From positions 1-64,000 of the forward strand of contig CAJXOS010000004.1 in assembly GCA_913057725.1 (NCBI GenBank): a stretch of 64,000 bases of DNA. Direction: 5' to 3'. The notes under the pieces are model-generated. The model saw only the letters and a list, made by a program, of their open reading frames with translations, searched no databases and was not told the DNA's origin. The DNA is from an uncultured Lewinella sp. GTDB lineage: Bacteria > Bacteroidota > Bacteroidia > Chitinophagales > Saprospiraceae. The position numbers and the translations under genes were made by a program. This document shows, piece after piece, positions 18,801-26,536 of the stretch; positions within the stretch are counted from its first letter, which is position 1, and the number at the start of each line of letters is the position of its first letter.

Positions 18801-19820
18801 GGTTACTTAGAAGCCACTTGGCACTCCGGATCAATCAAAGCTTGGTTTAAAGCAGGAGCTAACTTCTTGCTCTGTTGGAAACCGTACTTCTACATTGCCG
18901 AGATTTATATCGACCTCGGGGTTTCCCTTACTATTCACTTCTTTGGTACGCACCATATCAGTGTAGAATTGGGTGCTGACCTTAAAGTTTGGGGACCTGA
19001 TTTCAGCGGCATTGCTACCATTCACCTATGGATTATTTCCTTTAGCATTCACTTTGGGAGTGCTAAACCTAAGCCGCAGCCAATACCGTGGTCAGATTTT
19101 AGGACGTCCTTCCTTCCTTCCTGGGATAAAATGTGCAGTGTTCAAGTACAAAGTGGCCTTCTTAAGAAAATCGACAAGACCGATAGTTCACCAGAACGTT
19201 GGATTGTACACCCTAAAGAAATGGTCTTAATCACCAACTCTCAGATCCCTGCAACCGAAGCCATATTCGGCGATAAGAGTAGTCAACAGGAGCGTCATAC
19301 AGGTCCTTCTTTTGGAGTTGCACCGATGGCACTCGAAGCAGTACAAAGTGCAGTGCACACGGTGACTGTGCAGCGAGATGGTAAGTCGATGAACGCGGAA
19401 TTCACTACAAGCAAGGTAACCAAAAACATGCCCGCTGCTATGTGGGGAGATAAGTTATCTCCCGATGTTAATGGTAAACAGGTCATCCAGGATGTCATAT
19501 CGGGTATTGCCATTCGGCCGGCTATACCAGTGAAACCCTCCAAATCACATCCAATTGAGCGCAAGAATTTAGCGTATGATATCCAATCAATTGAAGCGGC
19601 TTATGATTGGAATGGGATTAGGCCTTTTGAAAGTGATAGCTATTCCGCAGAGTGGCGAAAGACACTCGGTGATAGTATTAATGACCCAAAAGTAGTCGAG
19701 GCACGAAATGCCCTACTTCAAGACTTAGGTTACAACCTGGCGTCACTGGACATTAGCATTAATTCCAACTTGGCCAATGATTTAGTTGAAGCACCTGAAA
19801 TGGGCTCATGGACCTCCTAA
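15894..19820 (+). CDS. 1,308-aa DUF6603-like protein
   Basis: The N-terminal half is repetitive beta structure. Residues about 600-1070 carry strings that I recall from the DUF6603 family: 'FNRLGFKYDKGEIWVLMDA', 'LDGLGLGTKLSDIGK', 'GPVEIGGSFLRE', 'PLGGPPFFFVTGLAAGFGYN', 'ELGADLKVWGPDFSG'. The family is widespread and uncharacterised. The repeated amphipathic strands could form a barrel, trough or long beta-solenoid, but no secretion signal is present, so an outer-membrane location is not supported. An Ala/Pro/Glu-rich linker lies near residue 565. The last 230 residues are less repetitive. The gene is 24 bp after the coiled-coil gene and 11 bp before the last gene of the cluster, a tight operon. 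Confidence 0.8.
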   Translation: MDLQTLKTQLTSGNFYLPPPGVSLDDLSSFLGWLDQTLFDNSLGLGSLIPAEVIDHKVGKLRISTLKYQKRTATSPRVLGFGLQWDSPPSWELIPGALAIEEIAIQVEITGSSPAATLMGTIEVEGITLTAKANLPSMYIKAQMPQPAAGEEAPSPQKLFERFQVGNIEGKKGAGGKQIGPTLTDLLLLADPPERRIVFHLGIKDIEVGPLDAAFELQLNYNGKPKGQLTGSFWSEYVIERSDKPKEPVKIAVYAAHTAPEKGWDFAGALSVEDLPLGELIAHFEKQFGVPDAIPKSLANLELNIKVLRVAFNTATKDFTFSCDLDFFEKKQGSSKENVEMIIDIELKRATDDTYSKHASGQIIFHLAGETLEFDLVFDSNSDATSFLAIYKNLSGGTVDIGELVKTIDSHIDFPLKISLKDAFFMYEDIKGATNGTNGGTGNAQTNAGSHYLFGLNMGGGINMANLPLVGKMFKPSDTLKLDFQPMVASGPNAPFFKKEQLQTLAGLVPDGGISLPDTDITTNVELSINLDAGGAKYNFNLPIGVSKKTGALQDKGEAVALPNAEASKPSPAAGTAAEAPVPISQGPDKGGGNITWFDVQKSFGPVVFNRLGFKYDKGEIWVLMDAALVAGGLTLSLDGLGLGTKLSDIGKKLPDFTLNGLGIDFKEGPVEIGGSFLREWIPAAGNLDGYWEYDGMVVINLEEFNISALGSYARVNGHTSLFIYGLLEMPLGGPPFFFVTGLAAGFGYNRSILMPGITQVQNFPLVAQACSNLPKPAMNSASSRGSYLQQVMNGLRNYLPPKIGEYFLAVGVKFTTFELIDSFALVAVSFGKHFEVDVLGLSTLVLPTPEEGNSVSPLAEIQLAIKAVFDPDAGYLEVLAQLTNNSFLLSRNCHLTGGFAFIVWFKDQANGAKSGDFVLTLGGYHPKYRVPSYFPKVPRIGFNWQVIPDLLIKGSFYFALVPNAVMAGGYLEATWHSGSIKAWFKAGANFLLCWKPYFYIAEIYIDLGVSLTIHFFGTHHISVELGADLKVWGPDFSGIATIHLWIISFSIHFGSAKPKPQPIPWSDFRTSFLPSWDKMCSVQVQSGLLKKIDKTDSSPERWIVHPKEMVLITNSQIPATEAIFGDKSSQQERHTGPSFGVAPMALEAVQSAVHTVTVQRDGKSMNAEFTTSKVTKNMPAAMWGDKLSPDVNGKQVIQDVISGIAIRPAIPVKPSKSHPIERKNLAYDIQSIEAAYDWNGIRPFESDSYSAEWRKTLGDSINDPKVVEARNALLQDLGYNLASLDISINSNLANDLVEAPEMGSWTS

Positions 19821-19831
19821 TTAGCTAGAAG

Positions 19832-21907
19832 ATGAGTGATAAAACAAAAGTAAATCCTGACAAGGCTCCATATCTAACCTTTATTGAAAATAAAGAGCCA
19901 GGCTTACTCAGTGGTGATTATCAGTTGAACCTCACCCATGAGTTAACCGGACATGGTATAGATGGTGAAAACAAAACCGAAAAGCCGATTACATTCCATT
20001 TTTCGGTATTAGGAGATCGTTTCAGCATTCCGCCTCCCCAAGTTCACAGCTATTTTCCTCCACAAAGCAGTCTTGGAACAGATTACCACCGAGTGTTGCC
20101 TCATATTATCTTTAATAGAACAACACTCCCCTGGGAACGCTTGGTTATGGAACCCGACACTGCCGCGAAAGGTAACATTCAAGAAGATGCACTACGGAAA
20201 ATCCCTTGGTTAGCTCTTCTTGTTTTCCAAGAGGACGAGTTGGACACAAAAACCGACCCAGGTAATTCCTTGAGTAAAGACCAAATCCAACAACAAAAAT
20301 TAAACGGCCGGGTAGTTACTTTGGGGTCACTACAGAATTCCGATAAAGGCTGGCCTGGAATAGCCGATTTGGAATACGCGAGTACCGACGAAAAGGTGAC
20401 TGTAATCTATGCAAAGAAGTCTGTCTTAGCTGATATTGTGCCTACGGCCGACGAAATGCGGCATCTTGCACATGCTCGACAAGCTGAACAAAAAAACGCT
20501 GAGAATGACAGCTACGAAAGCGTAGGCAATGAAATGTCTATTGTCATTAGCAACCGCCTACCGCAAACGCAAGGTACTAGTGTAATCCATCTGGTATCAA
20601 TGGAAAATCGTTACGGGGCAGATAAGAGCTTCCGCTGGGATAAGGCTGCAGATTCTGATTTGGTAACTTTGGTTAGTCTAAAAAGTTGGCAGGTAACATG
20701 CATCACTCACAAGGAGAGTTTTTCTGAGCTTCTTCACAAGCTAGACCGCGGAACGCCCATACTCCCTACAGGCGATAATATTAACAGTAATGCCAAGCCC
20801 TTTCTTACGGCAGGTTTTTTGCCACATGCACATCATTTTCGTAGAGGAGGCAAAAGCGTGTCCTGGTACCATGGTCCACTTGTTCCGGGTTTGCACAATA
20901 AGGGAATTGACACTTCATTATTTCCGATCCATCATTCCGACGAATTGCTCAGATACGACAATAACCATGGCATGTTTGATGTCTCTTATGCGGCAGCATG
21001 GGAACTCGGTCGCTTATTGTGCCTTCAACAGAAGAAGGTCTCCGTGAAACTCTATAATTGGAAAAGGAGGCATGCTCAACAAATACGGCAATCCGAGCAG
21101 CGTGAACTTACACCGCATTTACCACTTTCCAGCAATGACCACCTAGACGAAAAAAACATCGGTCTGCCTCCAGAGGTGGAGCAATGGTTTAGCGATATCA
21201 GTTTACTCAATGGTGTACCATTTAACTACCTGCTACCAGATGAACGCTTGCTACCAAAAGAATCTATTCGGTTCTTTACTATCGACTCATCTTGGATAGC
21301 AAGCCTTTTAGACGGCGCGTTCAGTATTGGCAGGGTAATTGATTCTGACAAGGCGGTAGATCAAATCCTTGCGGGCAAACTTGGCGACACCAAAGCTATT
21401 AGTACCACCATCAGTGGATTCTTAATAAGATCGGCAGCGGTATCTGGATACCCTGGCATGCTTGTAGAGGGGTACAATATCATTCTTGATGAAGAAAATG
21501 AAAATCAACCGATCGACACCCAACCACTCAAAGTACTGCGCAACGAATGTATAGCACCACATATACGGCTGTGTCTCTTTGAGGGAGAGCTTAACACTCT
21601 CGACATCCACCTTAAGCCCGAAGTTCTTCATTTTGGATTGGATCAAGATTCTCCACAGGGCAGCTATTACAAAAAACTTAGAAACTCCGATGGTACCGAG
21701 CGGTCGGAGCATGATGAGATTAAGATCATTGTCAAGATGAATGATAAACGGAAGGTGGAAGTAGCAAAACTATTTGGTGATATTCAAGACCAATGGACAA
21801 ATCAGCTCGAGCCGTCGTCAACAAGTATTACCTCTGCACAATTTGCGTTGGAAATGATTGAAGGCGTTCCGAAGGTGCGGTTTATGAATTATAAACCGGT
21901 AAAATAG
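19832..21907 (+). CDS. 691-aa protein of unknown function, last gene of the cluster
   Basis: No domain can be named with certainty. Characteristic strings near the N-terminus are 'LGDRFSIPPPQVHSYFPP' and 'RVLPHIIFNRTTLPWERL', then 'IPWLALLVFQEDEL' by residue 135. The centre has 'FLPHAHHFRRGGKSVSWYHG' and 'LVPG', and 'YAAAWELGRLLCLQQKKVS' near 395. I recall the 'LPH.V..R.TLPWER...PWLALL.F..DE' signature from large uncharacterised actinobacterial and myxobacterial proteins encoded next to DUF6603 and 'LHW' proteins, which would make this a conserved partner. That co-occurrence is unverified. The His-rich segment could bind metal. No signal peptide. It starts 11 bp after the DUF6603-like gene. 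Confidence 0.8.
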   Translation: MSDKTKVNPDKAPYLTFIENKEPGLLSGDYQLNLTHELTGHGIDGENKTEKPITFHFSVLGDRFSIPPPQVHSYFPPQSSLGTDYHRVLPHIIFNRTTLPWERLVMEPDTAAKGNIQEDALRKIPWLALLVFQEDELDTKTDPGNSLSKDQIQQQKLNGRVVTLGSLQNSDKGWPGIADLEYASTDEKVTVIYAKKSVLADIVPTADEMRHLAHARQAEQKNAENDSYESVGNEMSIVISNRLPQTQGTSVIHLVSMENRYGADKSFRWDKAADSDLVTLVSLKSWQVTCITHKESFSELLHKLDRGTPILPTGDNINSNAKPFLTAGFLPHAHHFRRGGKSVSWYHGPLVPGLHNKGIDTSLFPIHHSDELLRYDNNHGMFDVSYAAAWELGRLLCLQQKKVSVKLYNWKRRHAQQIRQSEQRELTPHLPLSSNDHLDEKNIGLPPEVEQWFSDISLLNGVPFNYLLPDERLLPKESIRFFTIDSSWIASLLDGAFSIGRVIDSDKAVDQILAGKLGDTKAISTTISGFLIRSAAVSGYPGMLVEGYNIILDEENENQPIDTQPLKVLRNECIAPHIRLCLFEGELNTLDIHLKPEVLHFGLDQDSPQGSYYKKLRNSDGTERSEHDEIKIIVKMNDKRKVEVAKLFGDIQDQWTNQLEPSSTSITSAQFALEMIEGVPKVRFMNYKPVK

Positions 21908-22075
21908 CATTGTAGCAGAGAGCAGCGATGTAGACAATTTTGCAAGTATTGGCTATTAAAGAGCTCAGAATTGCTGTTTTGGCATCAACTGATGGCGAGT
22001 AGTTAGTTGAGTTGGTTTGTAAGGACCAATCAGGAACCCCAGAAAAGTAAGGTATAGTGAGCCATTAATTATCCG

Positions 22076-22083
22076 TACTTTTG
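22076..22083 (+). promoter_or_regulatory. -7 promoter box of the M20 amidohydrolase
   Basis: TACTTTTG is a perfect TAnnTTTG box. It covers the TTG codon at 22081 that could otherwise be read as an upstream start, so translation more likely begins at the ATG at 22105. Confidence 0.55.
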
Positions 22084-22104
22084 CCATCCCCAAATTGGCC
22101 GAAA

Positions 22105-23301
22105 ATGCGAGAGAAGATTCAAGATGCTGCTACTGACTTTCATACTGACACAATCAGTATCCGACGTCACTTGCACGCTCATCCGGAACTGTCCTTTGAA
22201 GAACATGAGACTGGCAAATTCATTGCTGGCAAACTTCAGGAATGGGGAATTCCCTTTCAGCATCCTTTCTCTGACACGGGGGTTGTAGCGCATATAGAAG
22301 GCGGTAAAGGCCCTGGGAAGACCATTGCATTGCGGGCAGATATTGATGCACTGCCTATTGAGGAGAAGAATGATGTATCCTATTGCTCCACGAACCTTGG
22401 TGTGATGCATGCTTGCGGCCACGATGTGCATACTTCTAGTTTGCTTGGGGCAGCGCGAATTCTGTGGCAAGAACGTGCTCAATTCTCCGGCACTATTAAA
22501 CTCATCTTCCAGCCTGGTGAAGAGAAAGCTCCCGGAGGAGCAAGCATCATGATCAAGGATGGAGTACTGCAGAATCCTGCGCCAGCTGCAATTTTCGGTC
22601 AGCACGTGCATCCGCCCTTAGAGGTAGGTAAAATTGGCCTTCGCCCAGGTTTATATATGGCTTCCGCCGATGAGTTATACCTCACTGTTACCGGACGGGG
22701 TGGACATGGGGCACTACCACATGACACCGTGGATAGCATCGTACTAACTGCCCAAATCATCACGGCCTTGCAGACGTTGGTAAGTCGTGAAGCCGATCCG
22801 ATTCTCCCTTCCGTGCTAACCTTTGGGCACATTGCCTCTACTGGCGGAGCTACCAATATTATCCCCAATGAAGTGAAGCTGAAAGGTACCTTCCGCACAA
22901 TGGATGAGCAATGGCGTGCCCATGCACTAAAGAGGATTCAAGAAGTAGCTGATGGTATTGCCAAAGCAATGGGCGGCTCTGCCAAGCTGGATATTATTCA
23001 TGGCTATCCCTTCCTGCACAATAACGAGTCACTGACGACTCGAGCAATTGATTATGCTCGCGAATATATGGGACCAGAGAATGTGGTGGACCTCCCCATT
23101 CGCATGACTAGTGAGGACTTTGCTTATTACTCACAAGAAGTACCAGCTTGTTTTTATCGCTTGGGTACCGGAAACCCTAGCCGAGGTATCACATCGCCGG
23201 TTCATACCAATACATTTGATGTAGATGAGGATTGCCTTTTACACGGTGTCGGCCTGATGGCGTGGATGGCTGTGCAGGAGTTGAAGTTTACGAGCATATA
23301 A
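22105..23301 (+). CDS. M20-family metal-dependent amidohydrolase (N-acyl amino acid or hippurate hydrolase type)
   Basis: This is a cytosolic metal hydrolase that removes acyl groups from amino acids. The 398 residues (from ATG 22105) match the M20D family. Metal ligands are visible in 'MHACGHDVHTS' (about residue 100), the catalytic Glu pair in 'FQPGEEKAPGG', 'FGQHVHP', and the final His in 'SPVHTNTFDVDED'. The lid domain contains 'GRGGHGALPH' and the usual 'TNIIPNEV'. I chose 22105 because an in-frame TTG at 22081 falls inside a promoter box. The substrate cannot be set from sequence. A 62-bp near-copy of its 3' end lies at 36589-36650. It converges on the TPR membrane gene with 1 bp between stop codons. 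Confidence 0.92.
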   Translation: MREKIQDAATDFHTDTISIRRHLHAHPELSFEEHETGKFIAGKLQEWGIPFQHPFSDTGVVAHIEGGKGPGKTIALRADIDALPIEEKNDVSYCSTNLGVMHACGHDVHTSSLLGAARILWQERAQFSGTIKLIFQPGEEKAPGGASIMIKDGVLQNPAPAAIFGQHVHPPLEVGKIGLRPGLYMASADELYLTVTGRGGHGALPHDTVDSIVLTAQIITALQTLVSREADPILPSVLTFGHIASTGGATNIIPNEVKLKGTFRTMDEQWRAHALKRIQEVADGIAKAMGGSAKLDIIHGYPFLHNNESLTTRAIDYAREYMGPENVVDLPIRMTSEDFAYYSQEVPACFYRLGTGNPSRGITSPVHTNTFDVDEDCLLHGVGLMAWMAVQELKFTSI

Positions 23302-23302
23302 C

Positions 23303-24100
23303 TTACTCCATAGCATTGAGTAAATCGATAGCCTTTCTATGATAAGGATGTTGAGGCTGATTAATGAGGGTTCGAAGTTTTTCTTCTGCTAAATCTCTAC
23401 GATCAGCCGCTAGATTAGCAATGATACTATTCCAGTAAGCAGACCGACTCTCGGTTGCGACACACTCAAAAAGTGCTGCACTTTGTTCGTAGTGCTGTTG
23501 CTGATAAAGCAAATGAGCGACTTCCTCTTTGAATTTTACAGTATGAATAGTATCGGATTGGCAGTTGCTCGTAATGGCGATACGATTCATCAATTGCAGC
23601 TTCCTCACAGTGGTATCTAAATCAGTCAAATCCGTGCTTCCCATTGTTTGTCTCGCTCGGAATGGTTCGTAGTATTCCTGGGCCAAAGCATTCATTGCTG
23701 GTGGGCGCGTAAAATACCAAGCCCCTAGAATGACACCGGCAACTAAGGCGGCGGCCACTCGGTACAGCGCTCTGAATCGAGTAGACTGCATCTGTTTCCC
23801 GGGCCGAGCCTCACTACCATCTTTTTTCCTATTAAAGCTGCTGTCCTTTAGCTTTTCCTTAGCATAAGTCAGTTGTTGTTCTTTGGTCAATCCATGTAAT
23901 TCCTCCAATTCGCGTTCGCGTTGCTCCTTCAATAGGCTTACCTGGTGTTGGCGATCACTAAGCTGCTCCAGTTCATCAAGCATAGCCTGCATCTCTCTGT
24001 CATTAGCCAACTCCTTCTGAAACACCAGCTCCTCTTCAGCAGACATCTTGCCGGTAAGAAAAGCGACTAAGCGTTGTATTTTTTCTTCTTCCCTATTCAT
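23303..24100 (-). CDS. single-TM protein with C-terminal TPR-like helices, probable anti-sigma factor
   Basis: A 265-residue protein. The N-terminal 55 residues ('IQRLVAFLTGKMSAEEELVFQ', then 'ELANDREMQAMLDELEQL') resemble the anti-sigma N-terminus common in Bacteroidota. A charged coiled coil follows, then one TM helix near residue 130 (ALYRVAAALVAGVILGAWYF). The last 95 residues look TPR-like ('EVAHLLYQQQHYEQSAALF') and would be periplasmic. The ATG at 24100 overlaps the stop of the sigma gene by 8 bp (translational coupling), so it was preferred to the longer frame to 24133. From its position I infer that it holds or releases the sigma factor. That is not proven by sequence. Confidence 0.75.
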   Translation of the reverse strand: MNREEEKIQRLVAFLTGKMSAEEELVFQKELANDREMQAMLDELEQLSDRQHQVSLLKEQRERELEELHGLTKEQQLTYAKEKLKDSSFNRKKDGSEARPGKQMQSTRFRALYRVAAALVAGVILGAWYFTRPPAMNALAQEYYEPFRARQTMGSTDLTDLDTTVRKLQLMNRIAITSNCQSDTIHTVKFKEEVAHLLYQQQHYEQSAALFECVATESRSAYWNSIIANLAADRRDLAEEKLRTLINQPQHPYHRKAIDLLNAME

Positions 24101-24968
24101 AGTCTGGGTGTTTACTGGCCCATAATTGATCAATTTTTTTCTGGCAATGATCTAATTTATTTGAATAACTCTGAACTGATTTATAACCCAATTCCTCGGC
24201 GATTACTTTTCGGGGTATCGTACCTAAGCGACGCATTGAAATCAGGACTTGCTGGCAGCGCCTAGTAAGGCTTCTGAATAATTGCTTCAGCAACTGGGCG
24301 CTTTCATTTCTCTGCATTATTAGATCAGGTGTTGTATTATCTGCGAGCCCCATGTCCTTTTTCCGTCTTTCTTTGGTGTAGGAATCCCGTCTTTCAGATT
24401 TCTTTCGGTCGTCTCTCGCAATATTATACACGAGTTCTACCAGGTATTTCTTAAGGTTTCCTCCTTGATAGCTATTCTTAGCTACTTGATTTAGTAGTTT
24501 CTCTAAGCCCCTGTGAAAGTAATCATCCGTCTGCTCGTAATACAACTCAGGAAAAACCAACTTGAGCTTATTAAAGATCAGTGGCTTGATATTGGTCTGA
24601 TCATCCAAAATACCTTTACAAACTACTTCTAGGACACTAATGTCTGTGTACAAATGATCAGCCCAATAACGTTGTGCCACCAAACGGAAGAAATTGTCAA
24701 ATTCATTTTTTTTGATCTTCCAGCGCTGTTGTGCCTTCTCGATAGCCTCTGGTTGTTCCACAACAAATTCGACCAGAAAATCACAGTAGCCATTTCGTGG
24801 TGGCATTACATCTTCTGTACCATAACCCTCTTCGCATACCACCTCTCGGAGTACCGCCTGCAATTCTGGCTGCATACTGTCTAGTAGTATAAAAGTTGCC
24901 GTGTGCGTTTCGGGCGCACGCAAGGATGCGAGAAAGTCAGAAAGGTTGTTGAAATAATCCTTAATCAC
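24093..24968 (-). CDS. ECF-like sigma-70 family factor with long N-terminal extension
   Basis: A 291-residue protein. The region-4-like C-terminus is clear: 'LTRRCQQVLISMRRLGTIP', then 'KVIAEELGYKSVQSYSNKL', a helix-turn-helix. A region-2-like part ('NLKKYLVELVYNIARDDRKK') lies near residue 175. About 130 residues of extra sequence precede it, longer than a classical ECF factor. The start is a GTG at 24968. The codon sits inside a motif shared with the divergent protease leader, so a later start (for example Met32) cannot be excluded. It is coupled to the TM-TPR gene, and divergent from the subtilase lipoprotein, which it probably controls. Confidence 0.8.
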   Translation of the reverse strand: MIKDYFNNLSDFLASLRAPETHTATFILLDSMQPELQAVLREVVCEEGYGTEDVMPPRNGYCDFLVEFVVEQPEAIEKAQQRWKIKKNEFDNFFRLVAQRYWADHLYTDISVLEVVCKGILDDQTNIKPLIFNKLKLVFPELYYEQTDDYFHRGLEKLLNQVAKNSYQGGNLKKYLVELVYNIARDDRKKSERRDSYTKERRKKDMGLADNTTPDLIMQRNESAQLLKQLFRSLTRRCQQVLISMRRLGTIPRKVIAEELGYKSVQSYSNKLDHCQKKIDQLWASKHPDYE

Positions 24969-24980
24969 TAATAAGGGGCT

Positions 24981-25018
24981 TTAAAACTATTTCTGTAATG
25001 ATAAATCAATAGTTTTAA
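24981..25018. promoter_or_regulatory. perfect 11-bp inverted repeat, operator candidate
   Basis: TTAAAACTATT at 24981-24991 is the exact reverse complement of AATAGTTTTAA at 25008-25018, with a 16-nt spacer. It lies in the 134-bp divergent region between the sigma gene and the subtilase gene, so it is well placed to bind a dimeric regulator of both operons. It could alternatively form a hairpin in a leader RNA. Confidence 0.5.
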
Positions 25019-25050
25019 CATTTAAACACATTTTTTGAAAAAAGTGGCGT

Positions 25051-25086
25051 TTGGATAGTTATAAACCTGCGCCTTTTGCCCCTTAT
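25051..25086 (+). promoter_or_regulatory. upstream element of the subtilase gene, shared with 29564-29599
   Basis: This 36-nt segment aligns without gaps, at 28 of 36 positions, with the segment upstream of the large T9SS gene. Both begin TTG-N-ATAGTTATAA and end CCCCTTAT. Weaker similarity (a T6/A6 stretch) extends another 20 bp upstream. The element ends 16 bp before the subtilase ATG. It may be a promoter read by the adjacent sigma factor. Confidence 0.45.
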
Positions 25087-25102
25087 TACTAAAACCCTTG
25101 TA

Positions 25103-26425
25103 ATGATGAAGAATTTGATTGTATTTATTTCCATGCTGATTTGTATGAGTTTCTTGAGTTGTTCCTCGATACCTAAATTCTTAGAAACTTACACGCCAGC
25201 GATCAAAACCGGGGGGATGATCATTCCAAACGAATTTATTCTTACCTGGCATGATGGGGATGCTTCGTTAAATCAATATTTACTGCAGTTGGAAAATTAC
25301 GGCTACAAAGAGATTAGACGCTGTAATTGTGAACCAATCCAAGTACTATTAAGAAGTAATCCGGGAGCACAATCCATTGATGACGTTGCGAATAAACGAG
25401 GAGCGAAAGCTAAAACCGGTTCCTCTGGAGGCAGCAAAAACTCACTGTACCCTAATATAATATTAGACCTTGCCCTTCCTCCTAAAGTCATCAATCCAAA
25501 CGCTGTTTCTTCTAATGTCATCAATACAGAAGCTGTAGAATTAACCGAAAGCATTTCCTCTGAAGTCGATAGCCGTAATTCATTAGCACAAGTAAGAATC
25601 GGTATTTTAGATACCCCATTCGACTTGAAAAGACGTGGCTACGCCAGATATAGACTATATGACAAGGACTTACCTCCATCTGATGATTGCTCATATCCTG
25701 CAATGAGCACCTCCTCCTCTGCTGAGATAAACCACGGTACAGTAGTAGCAGAGACGGTTATACATCAAGTACGAAAGTGGCAAACAGACAATCGATCACA
25801 AATTTGGGAAAACCTGCCAAACCCTGGCAACTATGAATTCAAGATTAGAAGTTTTCCAGTATTGGATGATCAAGGAAAGGGTGACCTTTTTACCGCCATA
25901 TGTGAATTGCGACGGGCAGCAGCTATGAATATGCATGTAATCGTGACTAGCTGGGGATTTTACAAGCCTACAGACCTTCGACCAGCGGTTGTAGAGGATT
26001 ACAATCTGATGCTTATTGAGTTCAAAAACTGCCTGAAACGAGTAGGTGCCCGAGGAACAGCCATTGTAGCAGCTGCTGGTAACAACGGTCTAGAAATTAC
26101 TGCCGAAGGACGGCCATTCTATCCAGCATCTTTCTCTTCACATGCTGATATCGCACCTGAAATTCTAATCACTACTGGAGCTTTGGAAGTTCAGGAAAGC
26201 AACGAAACGCACAAAACCGCTTATTCGAATTATGGCAAGGGGGTTGTCTCTGTAGGAGCGTTAGGTAGTCTTAGCATACAAACTACCGATAACCAGGGGA
26301 CGTCCTTTGCCGCTCCACGAGTAGCACCATGGGTAGGATTAGTGAGGGCTATACACGGTAGTAAAGCATCTAAATATCCGACTGCATTTCCTCCTGATAT
26401 ATACCCAATGGACAATCAACAATAA
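25103..26425 (+). CDS. subtilisin-like (S8) serine protease lipoprotein
   Basis: A 440-residue protein. Residues 1-20 are a lipoprotein signal (MMKNLIVFISMLICMSFLSC) with lipobox LSC, so Cys20 should be acylated and the enzyme anchored in the envelope. The S8 triad is complete: Asp in GILDTPFD (about 169), His in INHGTVVAE (about 210) and Ser in GTSFAAP (about 401). The oxyanion Asn is in AAAGNNG (about 325). Unusually, the Asp is followed by 'TPFD' and not the common 'TG.D' or 'SG.D'. A 150-residue N-terminal part may be a prodomain. The open frame reaches a TTG at 25076, but the signal peptide fixes the start at 25103 or 25106. A hairpin terminator follows. Confidence 0.9.
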   Translation: MMKNLIVFISMLICMSFLSCSSIPKFLETYTPAIKTGGMIIPNEFILTWHDGDASLNQYLLQLENYGYKEIRRCNCEPIQVLLRSNPGAQSIDDVANKRGAKAKTGSSGGSKNSLYPNIILDLALPPKVINPNAVSSNVINTEAVELTESISSEVDSRNSLAQVRIGILDTPFDLKRRGYARYRLYDKDLPPSDDCSYPAMSTSSSAEINHGTVVAETVIHQVRKWQTDNRSQIWENLPNPGNYEFKIRSFPVLDDQGKGDLFTAICELRRAAAMNMHVIVTSWGFYKPTDLRPAVVEDYNLMLIEFKNCLKRVGARGTAIVAAAGNNGLEITAEGRPFYPASFSSHADIAPEILITTGALEVQESNETHKTAYSNYGKGVVSVGALGSLSIQTTDNQGTSFAAPRVAPWVGLVRAIHGSKASKYPTAFPPDIYPMDNQQ

Positions 26426-26475
26426 TGGTAGCAGACCAATAGATGTAATGGGGTAAAAGATTTTGGAATTAGTAT

Positions 26476-26519
26476 GAATACGGAGGCTTCCATATATTTG
26501 GAAGGCTCCGTATTCTTTT
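26476..26519 (+). terminator. strong hairpin between the subtilase and CHAT genes
   Basis: GAATACGGAGGCTTCC and GGAAGGCTCCGTATTC pair over 16 bp with one mismatch across an 8-nt loop, followed by TTTTATC. It ends only 21 bp before the CHAT start codon, so it acts either as a terminator of the subtilase transcript or as an attenuator in the CHAT leader. Confidence 0.75.
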
Positions 26520-26536
26520 ATCATCCAAGCCTAACA

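Noticed and set aside
3949-21907. Calling the cluster a prophage or contractile injection system
   Set aside because: Only fibre-like proteins are present; sheath, tube, baseplate, portal, terminase and AAA+ genes are all absent from the window.
26474-26536. Upstream extension of the CHAT gene
   Set aside because: The sequence is a terminator hairpin, and the signal peptide begins at the ATG at 26537.
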